Below are positions 46,867-56,010 of a stretch of DNA of 64,000 bases, piece by piece (position 1 is the stretch's first letter; every line of letters starts with the position of its first letter). A program made the position numbers and the translations under genes. The DNA is taken from positions 310,001-374,000 of the forward strand of contig JAAEQB010000050.1 in assembly GCA_024231975.1 (NCBI GenBank), in the 5' to 3' direction. This DNA comes from Allobosea sp. (lineage in GTDB: Bacteria > Pseudomonadota > Alphaproteobacteria > Rhizobiales > Beijerinckiaceae). The notes under the pieces are model-generated. The model ran no database searches and was not told the origin of the DNA. It was given only the letters and a program-made list of their open reading frames with translations.

Positions 46867-47798
46867 GCCCGGCCAGCTGCCTCTTGTGCGATCCGCGCTT
46901 CCACGTCGGCCCGGCGCGGCAACGGCGCCACCGCGCCATAGCCCTGCGTCGACAGCGCCGCCGCGACATTGGCATAGGCGCCGGCTGCGAAGGCATCGCC
47001 CGTACGGATGTATTCGGCGAGGAAGGCGCCGTCATAGCAATCGCCGGCGCCGGTCGCGTCGATCGCATCGACCTTGATCGGCACGAAGCGCTGGCGCCGA
47101 TCCGGCGTCGCCACCAGCGAGCCCTCATGGCCGAGCGTCAGCGCCACGACCCTGGCACCAAGCTTGAGATAGAAGTCGACGATCGCGTCGGGCTGCTCCA
47201 GCCCGGTCAGCAGCTTGGCGTCGCCATCGCCCGGCAGGACGATGTCGGCCATCCCGCAGGCGGCATGGACGATCGCCCGCGCCCGCGTCAGCGGCCAGAG
47301 CTTGAGCCTGAGGTTGGTGTCGTAGGCGGTGAGCACGCCGTTCTCACGCGCGATCGAAAAGGCCTCGAACACCGCATCGCAAGCGCTTGCCGAAATCGCC
47401 TGGCTGATGCCGGAAGCCTGGATCACCTTGGCCGAGGCGATGAAGTCCTTCGGCAACTGCGCCGGGCCGTAGAGGCTCGCAGCCGAACCGGCGCGCAGAT
47501 AGGAGAAGACGTGTCCCTGCGGGCCGTGGGAGACGAAATAGAGCCCCGTCGGCGCCGAAGGATGGGTCGAGACGTGAGCATCGTCCACGCCTTCCTCGGC
47601 CCATAATGACCGCCACGAGCGGCCCGGCTCGTCATCACCGAGCGCACCGACATAGGCGACGCTCGCCCCCTGCCGCGCCGCCGCAACCGCGCAATTCGAG
47701 GTGTCGCCGCCAAGGCCGAAACGGTAGGCGCCCGCCTCGCCCCGCGTCGCGTTGAACTCGCCGAGGGGTTCACCGATACAAACGATATCCGTCATCAT
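46863..47798 (-). CDS. PfkB-family sugar kinase
   Basis: A 311-residue ribokinase-like kinase, most like 2-dehydro-3-deoxygluconokinase (KdgK). The N-terminal GGDTSNCAVAAARQG and the C-terminal DATGAGDCYDGAF (catalytic D in GAGD) are the two family signatures. It would phosphorylate KDG or a related sugar acid. It is coupled to a HAD phosphatase, which could remove or trim a phosphate in the same pathway. Confidence 0.85.
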   Translation of the reverse strand: MMTDIVCIGEPLGEFNATRGEAGAYRFGLGGDTSNCAVAAARQGASVAYVGALGDDEPGRSWRSLWAEEGVDDAHVSTHPSAPTGLYFVSHGPQGHVFSYLRAGSAASLYGPAQLPKDFIASAKVIQASGISQAISASACDAVFEAFSIARENGVLTAYDTNLRLKLWPLTRARAIVHAACGMADIVLPGDGDAKLLTGLEQPDAIVDFYLKLGARVVALTLGHEGSLVATPDRRQRFVPIKVDAIDATGAGDCYDGAFLAEYIRTGDAFAAGAYANVAAALSTQGYGAVAPLPRRADVEARIAQEAAGRA

Positions 47799-47958
47799 CC
47801 CAACCGAGAAAGCCGTGCCCGGCCCGAAGGCGCTCCGCCTCCCCTATAGCATCGGGCCCGAAAGTGAAAACCGGCTCTCCGCTGCCGCGCAGCTGCGCAT
47901 GGCAGGTAACCAATAACACAGCACTTCCGTCGTAGGTGACGTAACGGCTGCGCGCCAT
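47770..47958 (-). CDS. Possible small protein overlapping the kinase start
   Basis: A 62-residue frame overlapping the start of the PfkB kinase gene by 29 nt. It has some ordinary composition (VTYDGSAVLLV, GHGFLGWDDDGYRLYR), unlike the arginine-rich shadows. No family is recognised. It may be a leader peptide or chance. Confidence 0.3.
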   Translation of the reverse strand: MARSRYVTYDGSAVLLVTCHAQLRGSGEPVFTFGPDAIGEAERLRAGHGFLGWDDDGYRLYR

Positions 47959-48035
47959 CCGATGCTCCGCATCGACCAGAACGGTGCCCGCATCCAGTCC
48001 GTCAGAATTCCCTCGCCAGCTGGGAGAGAACCGAC

Positions 48036-48755
48036 ATGAAGACCTGCCGTTGCGAAGCCGCCCATGAAGCCGGATGCGAGGCGCCCGAGGCGCCGGCCCG
48101 GCGCCGGTTCCTGGCGACGGCGGTCGCCGCCGGCGCGGCCGGCATGGTGAGCCTGTCGGCCGGTTCGGCCAAGGCCGCCCCGCCGCCTCCGGGCGAGAAG
48201 AAGTTCATGGAGGAGGCCACCCGCCTCGCCATAGAATCCGTCGAGAAGGGCTGGGGCGGCCCGTTCGGGGCGGTGATCGTCAAGGATGGCGAGATCATCG
48301 GTCGCGGCCAGAACCGCGTTCTGCTCACCGGCATCCCGGTCTTCCATGCGGAAGTCACGGCGATCATGGATGCTTCGGCCCGCCTCAATCCGAAGGCCCT
48401 GCTCGGCAGCGACTACGGCGCCGGGACGATCCTCGAGATGATCCCGCGCGAGGCCGGCTCGCCAGATCCGGTTCCCGAGCGCGCCCGCATGCTCAAGGGC
48501 TGCAGCATCTACATCAACGGCGCCCCCTGCCCGATGTGCATGAGCGCGATCTACTGGTCGCGGATCGACCACGTCTATTTCGCCGCCAGCCTCAAGGATA
48601 CGAGCGCGATCGGCTTCGACGACGCCTTCCAGTATGAGGACTTCGCCAAGCCCTGGGCCGACCGCCGCATCAAGGTGGCCGAGAACTTCGAGCGGGAAAC
48701 GGGCCTCAAGGCCTATGAGGCCTGGATGAACAAGAAGGACCGCCATCCCTACTGA
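48036..48755 (+). CDS. Tat-exported nucleoside/nucleobase deaminase-like protein
   Basis: A 239-residue cytidine/deoxycytidylate deaminase-superfamily protein. Zinc ligands are H104 (HAE, with E106 as proton shuttle) and C165/C168 (PCPMC). The N-terminus has a cysteine-rich start, then a twin-arginine signal (ARRRFLA, 21-27) and a hydrophobic run ending near SAKAA. That is unusual, because such deaminases are cytosolic. It resembles guanine-deaminase/TadA-like members. It stands alone between divergent and convergent genes. Confidence 0.82.
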   Translation: MKTCRCEAAHEAGCEAPEAPARRRFLATAVAAGAAGMVSLSAGSAKAAPPPPGEKKFMEEATRLAIESVEKGWGGPFGAVIVKDGEIIGRGQNRVLLTGIPVFHAEVTAIMDASARLNPKALLGSDYGAGTILEMIPREAGSPDPVPERARMLKGCSIYINGAPCPMCMSAIYWSRIDHVYFAASLKDTSAIGFDDAFQYEDFAKPWADRRIKVAENFERETGLKAYEAWMNKKDRHPY

Positions 48756-48765
48756 GGGGCCCCGC

Positions 48766-50013
48766 CTACTCCGCGGCCTCGCGGCTTTCCGATGCGACCA
48801 GCAACGCATCGGCCAGCCGCACGATCTCCTGGCGCAAGGCCGCTTCTCCCGCCGCCTTGCCGCCATTCTGCTTGCGCAGCGCCACGAGCTCGCGCTTCAA
48901 GCCCGCCCGGTCGGCGCGGGCCTGGTCACGGGCGCCCTGGACAGTGCCGATCTCGGCATGCAGCGCCTCGACGGTCTCGTCGCGCTCGCGCAGGGCGGCG
49001 CGATGGGACGTCGCCTCGTCGGCCAGTTGTTCCTTCAGGCGCGCCTCGGCCGCGGCGGCAGCCTCGATCCTGCCTTCCAGCGCCTTGATCCGTGCCAGCG
49101 TCTGCGCCTGTTCGGCGGATGCCTGCGTCATCGCCGCCTCCTGTCGCGCGATCTCGGCGCCGAGCTTGACGGCGTTCGCATCGGCCGTACGCAGCATCGC
49201 CTCGGCCTCGTTTGCCCGCGTCGAAAGCGCATCGGCGCGCAGCCTCTCGCTATCGCGATCCAGTTTCATGGCGGAGAGGCTTGTCCGCGTCTCGGCAAGC
49301 GCCGTCTCGGCGGTGGTCAACCGTGCCGAGAAATCACCACGCTCGCCTTCAAGCCTGAGCCTGAGCGTGCCGGCCTCGACCAAAGCGAGGCGCTGGCGAT
49401 CATGTTCGCTGGTCAGGGTCGATAGCGACCGGTCGCGCTCGGCGAGCGAAGCCTCCGCCTTCTCGTGCAGCGCCCGCAACTCGGCGAGTTCGTGACTGCG
49501 GGCAGCCAGATCCGCCGAGGTGCCGCTGAGCGCCTGCCGAGTCTCGGCGAGCCGCGCCTCCACCGCAGCGAGATCGCCGACACGGCTCGACAAGGTCGCC
49601 TGCGTGGTCTGGTGACCAGCGCTTTCCCCGGCCAGCGCCTCGCGCGTCTCAACAAGCTCCTGCGTCCGCTGGCCGAGTTCGGCCTCGAGCGCTTCGATCC
49701 GCTGGTCGCGCTCGCCGAGATCCGTTTCCAGCCGGCCGATCGTCATGTCGCGCCGGCCGATCTCGCTCATCGCGCCGGCCTTGGCGGCAAAGCCGCTCTC
49801 CGCTTTCTGTTCCAGTGCCCGCTCGCGTACCGCCAGTTCGGCGCGCAGATGGTCGCGGTCGGCAGCGATCTCGGCGAGCGACAGCGGGAATGCGGCCTCA
49901 GCCCGGCGCCGCGCCAGCCGATCGGCCCTGCGGCTCAACGCCGGCAGCGCCCCGAGGGCGAGCAGGCTTGCCGACAGGAAGCCGAGCGCGACGAGCATGA
50001 CGGCTTCGATCAA
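48766..50013 (-). CDS. Membrane-anchored coiled-coil protein
   Basis: A 415-residue protein with one N-terminal helix (about 5-25) and then nearly continuous coiled coil (about 35-400) rich in Ala, Glu, Arg and Leu. The cytosolic side carries the coiled coil. No enzymatic domain is seen. Similar proteins may act as spacers or scaffolds; I do not know the function. Confidence 0.75.
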   Translation of the reverse strand: MIEAVMLVALGFLSASLLALGALPALSRRADRLARRRAEAAFPLSLAEIAADRDHLRAELAVRERALEQKAESGFAAKAGAMSEIGRRDMTIGRLETDLGERDQRIEALEAELGQRTQELVETREALAGESAGHQTTQATLSSRVGDLAAVEARLAETRQALSGTSADLAARSHELAELRALHEKAEASLAERDRSLSTLTSEHDRQRLALVEAGTLRLRLEGERGDFSARLTTAETALAETRTSLSAMKLDRDSERLRADALSTRANEAEAMLRTADANAVKLGAEIARQEAAMTQASAEQAQTLARIKALEGRIEAAAAAEARLKEQLADEATSHRAALRERDETVEALHAEIGTVQGARDQARADRAGLKRELVALRKQNGGKAAGEAALRQEIVRLADALLVASESREAAE

Positions 50014-50099
50014 GGCGGGGCGGCTCCCATGTCTGTGATCAGCCCGGACTCAGGCTGCCATGCCTTGATAGATAAGGCCAGCAGCCATGAATTGTCAGG

Positions 50100-50672
50100 T
50101 CAGAACGGGTTCCAGGTCGCCTCGGGCGTGAACTTGAGATAGCCGAGGTTGACGCCGAGCCGCCAGCCGACGCCGGTGCGGATCGGCACCACCATGACGC
50201 CTCCGGCGGTGAGCGCAGTGAAGCCGAAGCCGCCGACGAAATAGACCGAGCCGTCGACCCCGCCGAAGCGCTGGTAGAGTGCATTCACGCTCGGCAGGTT
50301 GTAGACCAGCATCATCGTGCGCGCGCCGTCGCCGCCGAAATCGAAGCCGACCGACGGCCCCTGCCAGAACACCCTGCGGTCGCCGGCATTGCGGGTGAAC
50401 AGCGTGCCCTCGCCATAGCGCAATCCACCGACGAAGGCGCCCGACGCCTCCTGGCCAAGCACATAGCCGTTCGGCTCGCCCCAGCGGCGCACGGCCTCCT
50501 CGACCGTCAGCGCAAAGCCGCGCGAGACATTGCCGAAGAACTGGTGGCCGGAGGTGACCAGTTCGTTCTGGGTGAAGGAGCGCTCGGCCGGCTGGGCGGC
50601 GGCGGGACCGGCGGCAAGGCCCGCGCCGAACAGCAGGGCGCTGGCGAGCAGGGTGCGGCGGGTATGGTTCAT
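50100..50672 (-). CDS. DUF1134 domain secreted protein
   Basis: A 190-residue protein with a signal peptide bearing a twin-arginine-like TRRTLL start and a cleavage-like PAAAQP near 28. The mature part (EEAVRRWGEPNGYVLGQE, then VGFDFGGDGAR) fits the DUF1134 family of rhizobial exported proteins, related to YSC84-like lipid-binding proteins. I start at the ATG at 50672; the open frame upstream overlaps the divergent YHS gene and is a shadow. Confidence 0.85.
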   Translation of the reverse strand: MNHTRRTLLASALLFGAGLAAGPAAAQPAERSFTQNELVTSGHQFFGNVSRGFALTVEEAVRRWGEPNGYVLGQEASGAFVGGLRYGEGTLFTRNAGDRRVFWQGPSVGFDFGGDGARTMMLVYNLPSVNALYQRFGGVDGSVYFVGGFGFTALTAGGVMVVPIRTGVGWRLGVNLGYLKFTPEATWNPF

Positions 50673-50856
50673 CTCATCGTCTCCAGGCAAGCGCCGGGCA
50701 TTGGGCATTCGGCCTCCTGCCGGGATGGCGTCGACGGCGGGTCGTGCGAATCCTCGCGACCACGGTAACCTCCTGGATACGCCGTATGTGTATCCAAGCG
50801 GTGAACTGCGGCGCAGGACGTGCCGTAACGCGACTAGAGCCAAGGATTGGTGGGCG

Positions 50857-51375
50857 ATGAAGGCCGCAGCAAGGCATGCCGGGACCGTTATCGCCGGCAT
50901 CATGACGGGCTGCGTGCTTCTCTTCGCCGCCACGGCGAGCCGGGCGTCGGCCCTCCCCACGGGCCTGCCGGAACTCCCCGGTCTCGGCGAAGTCATGCAG
51001 CGCGACAACCGCACCGGTCTTGCGCTCTCCGGCTTCGATCCCGTCGCCTATTTCCTGAACGATGCCGCAGTGCCCGGCTTGCCCGACTATGAGCTGGTCC
51101 ATGACGGGGCGGTCTGGCGCTTCGCCAGTGCCGCCAACCGCGACGCCTTTCGCGAGGCGCCCGAGGTCTACACCCCCCGCTTCGGCGGCTTCGACGCCAG
51201 CGGCGTGGCGGACGGGCGCGCGGTCGATGCCGATCCGCATCGCTTTGCCGTCATCGGCTCGCAGCTCTATTTCTTCCGCAGCGACGAGAATCGCCGGCGT
51301 TTCCTCAACGAGGCAGCGTTGCGGGCAAAAGCCTGGGAGCGCTGGCCAGCCGTCGCGACCTCGATCGCGCGCTAG
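50857..51375 (+). CDS. Exported YHS-domain protein
   Basis: A 172-residue protein with a signal peptide (about 1-33) and one YHS-like domain: LALSGFDPVAYFLNDAAVPGLPDYE, then WRFASAANRDAFREAPEVYTPRFGGF (in segments). YHS domains are often linked to metal or copper handling, though the domain here lacks the usual conserved cysteine. It starts ATG at 50857, divergent from DUF1134 with 184 bp between them. Confidence 0.82.
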   Translation: MKAAARHAGTVIAGIMTGCVLLFAATASRASALPTGLPELPGLGEVMQRDNRTGLALSGFDPVAYFLNDAAVPGLPDYELVHDGAVWRFASAANRDAFREAPEVYTPRFGGFDASGVADGRAVDADPHRFAVIGSQLYFFRSDENRRRFLNEAALRAKAWERWPAVATSIAR

Positions 51376-51489
51376 ATCACGATGATTTTGGATCGAACCG
51401 ATCCAAAATCATAAAACGTGATCGATTCCAGGAGCTTAGAGCAGGGTTTCTGCGAAAAGCCGGTCCCCACTTTTTCGCATCCTGCTCTG
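51376..51489. repeat. Rhizobial double-hairpin intergenic repeat
   Basis: A 114-bp AT-rich element right after the YHS stop. The first hairpin has a 14-bp arm (51382-51395 with 51399-51412, loop AAC), flanked by ATCACG/CGTGAT. The second pairs AGAGCAGG (51438-51445) with CCTGCTCT (51481-51488) and has GCGAAAA/TTTTTCGC inside. I recall this type of element as common and dispersed in Hyphomicrobiales genomes. It could also act as a terminator for the two convergent genes. Confidence 0.7.
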
Positions 51490-51496
51490 AGCCGGG

Positions 51497-52342
51497 TCAA
51501 GCGCAGCGGCAGGTCGCCGCTTTCTCGATCGCGAGCCGGGCCAGCCGCTCACAGCCCGCCGCGACGAAGGGCGGATTGCGGAAATCCCGCTCGGCATGGC
51601 CGTAGCCGGGCCTCTCCCCATCGAGGGTCAGCACGATGCCGCCGGCCGCGGCGAGGATCGCGTCACCCGCGGCGATATCCCACTCCATGGTCGGCCCGCC
51701 GCGCACATGCAGGTCCGCCTCGCCCGAGGCGATCAGCCCGAACTTCACCGCCGACGAAACCGGCGCGCCATCGCCTTTCGCGACCGCAGCCGCAACCCCG
51801 GCACTGACCGTATCGCCATGGAAGCGGCTGACCAGCATCAGCGGCCCGTCCGCCGGCTCGCTCCGGACATGGACCTGCCGCGCTGCGCCAAGCGGCTTCG
51901 CCTCGGCATCGAGGTCCTGGGTGAAACTGCGCTCGCCGCCATACCAGAGTCGGCCGATCGCAGGGGCGGCGATCGCCCCCGCGAGCGGGCGCCCGTCCAC
52001 GATCACGGCGATGGCGACGCAATAGCTGTCGCCGGAGGCAAGGAATTCGCGCGTTCCGTCGAGCGGATCGAGCAGGATGAAGACGGAAGCCGGCGCGACC
52101 TCGCCGACGCTCTCCTCGCTGATCACGGGGAAGCCCGGCAGCAGTTCGGCCAGGGCCTGCTTGGCAGCGAAATCGGCGGCGAGGTCGGCCGAGCAGACCG
52201 GGGAGCCGTCGGCCTTGAGCTTGACGTCGCGCGCCGCCCGCTTCGCCAGCAGGACGGCAGCCGTGCGCCTCGCCGCCTCGCCGAGGGCGTGCGCAAGCCC
52301 GTCCCGGTCAACCAGGCGGGGGTCGTCATGAGCGATCGCCAT
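51497..52342 (-). CDS. cysQ: 3'(2'),5'-bisphosphate nucleotidase CysQ
   Basis: A 281-residue inositol-monophosphatase superfamily enzyme. Metal motifs are EES near 79, DPLDGT near 92, and WDIAAGDAIL near 231. It removes the 3' phosphate from PAP or PAPS and protects sulfate assimilation. CysQ is preferred to IMPase from the DPLDGTREF loop and overall length; no sulfur genes are adjacent. Confidence 0.85.
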   Translation of the reverse strand: MAIAHDDPRLVDRDGLAHALGEAARRTAAVLLAKRAARDVKLKADGSPVCSADLAADFAAKQALAELLPGFPVISEESVGEVAPASVFILLDPLDGTREFLASGDSYCVAIAVIVDGRPLAGAIAAPAIGRLWYGGERSFTQDLDAEAKPLGAARQVHVRSEPADGPLMLVSRFHGDTVSAGVAAAVAKGDGAPVSSAVKFGLIASGEADLHVRGGPTMEWDIAAGDAILAAAGGIVLTLDGERPGYGHAERDFRNPPFVAAGCERLARLAIEKAATCRCA

Positions 52343-52627
52343 GTTTCGAACCAGTCTCGCCGGCGCCGTGTGCCCATCTCTGTTCCATGCCGGGCGGCGC
52401 CTCCGGCGATATCATGCCATTAAGTAGTGCATGGTGCGGTAAAGAAAAAGCCGGCTCGCCTTCTGGCAGCCATCTTGCCGGGGCATGCCGGCAGGATACT
52501 TCCACAATACCCGCCCGAGCGCGCCCCAGAAGCTATGGTTAACCAGCTGCAAACCAGCCTGGCGCATGCTGCACCCACCAACATGGGCCCGACATCGCCC
52601 TGATTCTCTTGACCGCAGGACCGGATC

Positions 52628-53266
52628 ATGACCGCCATCGCACTCGAGCCGCTCGATCTGGCCGCACTTCTCTGCAGCCGCGTCTGCCATGACGTGATCA
52701 GCCCGGTCGGGGCGATCGTCAACGCGCTCGAAGTGCTCGAAGAGGACGATCCTTCCATGAAGGAGTTCGCACTCGACCTGATCAAGAAGAGCGCGCGCAA
52801 CGCCTCGGCCCGGCTGCAATTCGCGCGCCTCGCCTTTGGCGCCGCCGGCTCGGCCGGCGCGATGATCGACCTCGGCGATGCCGGCGCCGTCGCCAACGGC
52901 TTCCTCAACGACGAGAAGCTCTCGCTCGACTGGGAGGCGCCGCGCGCCCTCTTGCCGAAGAACCAGGTCAAGCTGGTGCTCAACCTGCTGGTGCTGGCGA
53001 CGCAGGCGATCCCGCGCGGCGGCAAGATCACCTGCCGCTGCACGCTCGACGGCGAACAGGGCAGCTTCGCCATCACCGCCACCGGCTCGCATGCGCGCAT
53101 TCCCGCCCATGTCGAGGAACTGATCGCCGGCCGCTCCGAGAACGGCGCCATCGACGCGCATGCGGTCCAGCCGGTCTATACCGGCATGGTCGCACGCGCC
53201 GCGAACATGAAGATCGCCTTCGCGATCGAGGGCGACACGGTCAGCATCGGCGCGGAGCCGGCCTGA
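52628..53266 (+). CDS. chpT: Histidine phosphotransferase ChpT
   Basis: A 212-residue protein with a DHp-like helical hairpin holding the phosphoacceptor H21 (CHDVISPVGAI) and a degenerate ATPase-like C-terminal domain. In alphaproteobacteria, ChpT passes phosphate from CckA to CtrA and CpdR. ctrA lies about 6 kb downstream in this window. The 285-bp gap upstream has no gene recognised. Confidence 0.92.
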   Translation: MTAIALEPLDLAALLCSRVCHDVISPVGAIVNALEVLEEDDPSMKEFALDLIKKSARNASARLQFARLAFGAAGSAGAMIDLGDAGAVANGFLNDEKLSLDWEAPRALLPKNQVKLVLNLLVLATQAIPRGGKITCRCTLDGEQGSFAITATGSHARIPAHVEELIAGRSENGAIDAHAVQPVYTGMVARAANMKIAFAIEGDTVSIGAEPA

Positions 53267-53391
53267 AGCCCCAGGGGAAGACCGCCCCGACGCCAGGATT
53301 CCTCGCGGTTTCCGCTCGCTCTCAACCGATCATAAACCCTTGCACCGCAATATCCGCGGCAGCATCGGTGGCGTGAGTGAGCGGTCCTTGC

Positions 53392-56010
53392 ATGGACGAG
53401 TTGCTGCAAGAGTTTCTGGGAGAGACCGGCGAGCACCTCGACATGGTCGATCGGGAGCTCGTCCGCTTCGAGCAGGAGCCGAACAACGGCGATATCCTGC
53501 GCAACATCTTCCGGCTCGTCCACACGGTCAAAGGCACCTGCGGCTTCATCGGCCTGCCGCGTCTGGAAGCACTGACCCATGCGGCCGAGTCCGTGATCGG
53601 CCAGTTCCGGGACGGCGCAAGCGTTTCCTCCAGCGCCGTCACCGCGATCCTCGAGACGATCGACCGGATCAAGGAGATCATGGCCGAGCTCGCCGAGAAG
53701 GGGCAGGAGCCGCCCGGCCATGACGGCCAGCTGATCGACGAATTGCGCGGCCTGGCCGAGCGCGCCAAGCTGGAACTGGCCAGGCGGCAATCGTACTCCT
53801 CGCTCGATCCCGTCGCCGCCTATCTAGCCCGCACCGCCGAGACCAGGTCGGCCGAAGCGGCCATCACGCCCGCCGCCAGCGCGATCGGCGACGATATGGA
53901 CCTGGTCTTCCGTGCAGCGCCGAGCCCGCTCGACCAGCCCGGCATGGCCCATGGCGACGCCGCCCGCGACGCCAGGGCGGCCGGGCCGGCGACATTGCGC
54001 GTCAATGTCGACACGCTCGAGCATCTGATGACCATGGTCTCGGAGCTGGTGCTGACCCGCAACCAGCTGCTCGAGATCGCCCGACGGCAGGAGGATGCCG
54101 GCCTCAAGGCGCCGCTGCAGCGGCTCTCGCTCATCACCGCCGAATTGCAGGACGGCGTGATGAAGACGCGCATGCAGCCGATCGGCAACGCCTGGTCGAA
54201 GCTGCCGCGCATCGTCCGCGACCTCTCCACCGATCTCGGCAAGCGGATCGAGCTGGTGATGGAGGGCGCCGAGACCGAACTCGACCGCCAGCTGCTCGAC
54301 CTGATCAAGGATCCCCTCATCCACATGGTGCGCAACTGCGCCGACCACGCGATCGAGGACCCGCAGGAACGCGCTGGCCTGGGCAAGCCGGAAACCGGCA
54401 CGATCCGTGTATCGGCCTATCACGAGGGCGGCTCGGTCACGATCGCCATCTCGGATGACGGTCGCGGCATGGATGTCGCCCGCATCCGCCAGAAGGCGAT
54501 CCAGCGCGGACTGGCGAGCGAGGCCGAGGCCGAGCGGATGAGCGAGTCGCAGCTGCTGCGCTTCGTCTTCCATCCCGGCTTCTCGACCTCCGATTCCGTC
54601 ACCGCGATCTCCGGGCGCGGCGTCGGCATGGACGTGGTCAAGGTCAATGTCGATGCGATCGGCGGCATGATCGACATCGCCAGCATAGCCGGCACCGGTA
54701 CCACGATCACGATCAAGATCCCGCTGACGCTGGCGATCGTCTCCGCCCTGATCGTCGCGACCGAGGGCCAGCGCTTCGCCATCCCCCAGGTGGTCGTGCG
54801 CGAGCTGGTGCGCGTCAAGGCCACTGGCGAGCACCGCATCGAACGCATCAACAACGCCCCCGTGCTGCGCCTGCGCGAGCGGCTGCTGCCGATCATCGCT
54901 CTCTCCGGTGTGATGAACCGGACGACGGATGCTGGCATCGCCGATGATGGCTTCATCGTCGTGACCCAGATCGGCGAGCGCCAGTTCGGCATCCTCGTCG
55001 AGTCGGTGTTCCACACCGAAGAGATCGTGGTGAAGCCGATGTCGACGCGGCTGCGCCATATCCCGCTGTTCTCGGGCAACACCATCCTGGGCGACGGCGC
55101 CGTGGTGCTGATCGTCGATCCCAACGGCGTCGCCCGGCTCGTCGGCGTGGCGGCGGCACAGGACGAGATCGCCTCGGACGATCCCGTCGAGATGGGCTCG
55201 CCGGTCGAGCGTACCACGATGCTGGTGTTCCGGGCCGGCAAGGACACGGTCAAGGCCGTGCCGCTCTCCCTCGTCACCCGGCTGGAGGAGGTCGAGGCCG
55301 GGCTGTTCGAGAACGGTGGCGGGCGCACCTTGCTCAACTATCGCGGGCGGCTGATGCCGGTCGTCCCGGTCGAGGGCTGCGCGCTCCGGCAGACCGGCCT
55401 GCAGCCGATGGTGATCTTCTCAGAAGGCGATTTCAGCATGGCGCTGGCGGTCGACGCCATCGTCGACATCGTCGACGAGGTGCTCGACATCGAGATGCTG
55501 GCCATGCCCGAGCAGGGGCTGCTCGGCTCGGCGATCATCCGGGGCCGCGCCACCGAGATCCTCGATCTCGCGCACTATCTGCCGAAAGCCAACCCCAACT
55601 GGCTGCACCTGCGCCGCAGCGAAGCCGGCTCGCCGCGCGTCCTGCTGATCGAGCCCTCCGAATTCCTGCGCGAGATGCTCGCGCCCGTGCTGAAGGCGGC
55701 TGGCCTGCAGGTCGTCCATGCCTCGGATCCGGCGATGGCCGCCGGCCTCGCCTCCGGCAGCGCCGAGATCGACGCCATCGTCATCGACATCGACCGCGAC
55801 GCCGAGGCGGCGTTCGCCCTGGCCGCGCGCCTGCGGGCCGAGCCCCGCCATGCCGGGCTGCGCATCATCGGGCTGACCAGCCTGCCGACACCGGAATTAC
55901 ACGTCGCCGCGATCCAGGCGCAGCTCGACGAAGTCGTCGCCAAGTTCGATCGGCGTGCGCTGATCGCCGAACTGGCTGAGACCGGTCCCAGACTGAGGCG
56001 AGCCGCATGA
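53392..56010 (+). CDS. cheA: Chemotaxis histidine kinase CheA with C-terminal receiver-like domain
   Basis: An 872-residue protein. Domains in order: HPt with phosphoacceptor H44 (RLVHTVKG), a linker, the P3 dimerisation region (near 205-270), the HATPase core (VRNCADHAIEDP, ISDDGRGMD, GRGVGMDVV), a CheW-like domain, a second CheW-like segment, and a receiver-like domain (about 745-865). The receiver keeps the phospho-site region (DIDRD) and a lysine near FDRRAL, but its acidic pocket is EP rather than DD. The ATG at 53392 gives the standard CheA N-terminus. It starts the che operon. Confidence 0.93.
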   Translation: MDELLQEFLGETGEHLDMVDRELVRFEQEPNNGDILRNIFRLVHTVKGTCGFIGLPRLEALTHAAESVIGQFRDGASVSSSAVTAILETIDRIKEIMAELAEKGQEPPGHDGQLIDELRGLAERAKLELARRQSYSSLDPVAAYLARTAETRSAEAAITPAASAIGDDMDLVFRAAPSPLDQPGMAHGDAARDARAAGPATLRVNVDTLEHLMTMVSELVLTRNQLLEIARRQEDAGLKAPLQRLSLITAELQDGVMKTRMQPIGNAWSKLPRIVRDLSTDLGKRIELVMEGAETELDRQLLDLIKDPLIHMVRNCADHAIEDPQERAGLGKPETGTIRVSAYHEGGSVTIAISDDGRGMDVARIRQKAIQRGLASEAEAERMSESQLLRFVFHPGFSTSDSVTAISGRGVGMDVVKVNVDAIGGMIDIASIAGTGTTITIKIPLTLAIVSALIVATEGQRFAIPQVVVRELVRVKATGEHRIERINNAPVLRLRERLLPIIALSGVMNRTTDAGIADDGFIVVTQIGERQFGILVESVFHTEEIVVKPMSTRLRHIPLFSGNTILGDGAVVLIVDPNGVARLVGVAAAQDEIASDDPVEMGSPVERTTMLVFRAGKDTVKAVPLSLVTRLEEVEAGLFENGGGRTLLNYRGRLMPVVPVEGCALRQTGLQPMVIFSEGDFSMALAVDAIVDIVDEVLDIEMLAMPEQGLLGSAIIRGRATEILDLAHYLPKANPNWLHLRRSEAGSPRVLLIEPSEFLREMLAPVLKAAGLQVVHASDPAMAAGLASGSAEIDAIVIDIDRDAEAAFALAARLRAEPRHAGLRIIGLTSLPTPELHVAAIQAQLDEVVAKFDRRALIAELAETGPRLRRAA

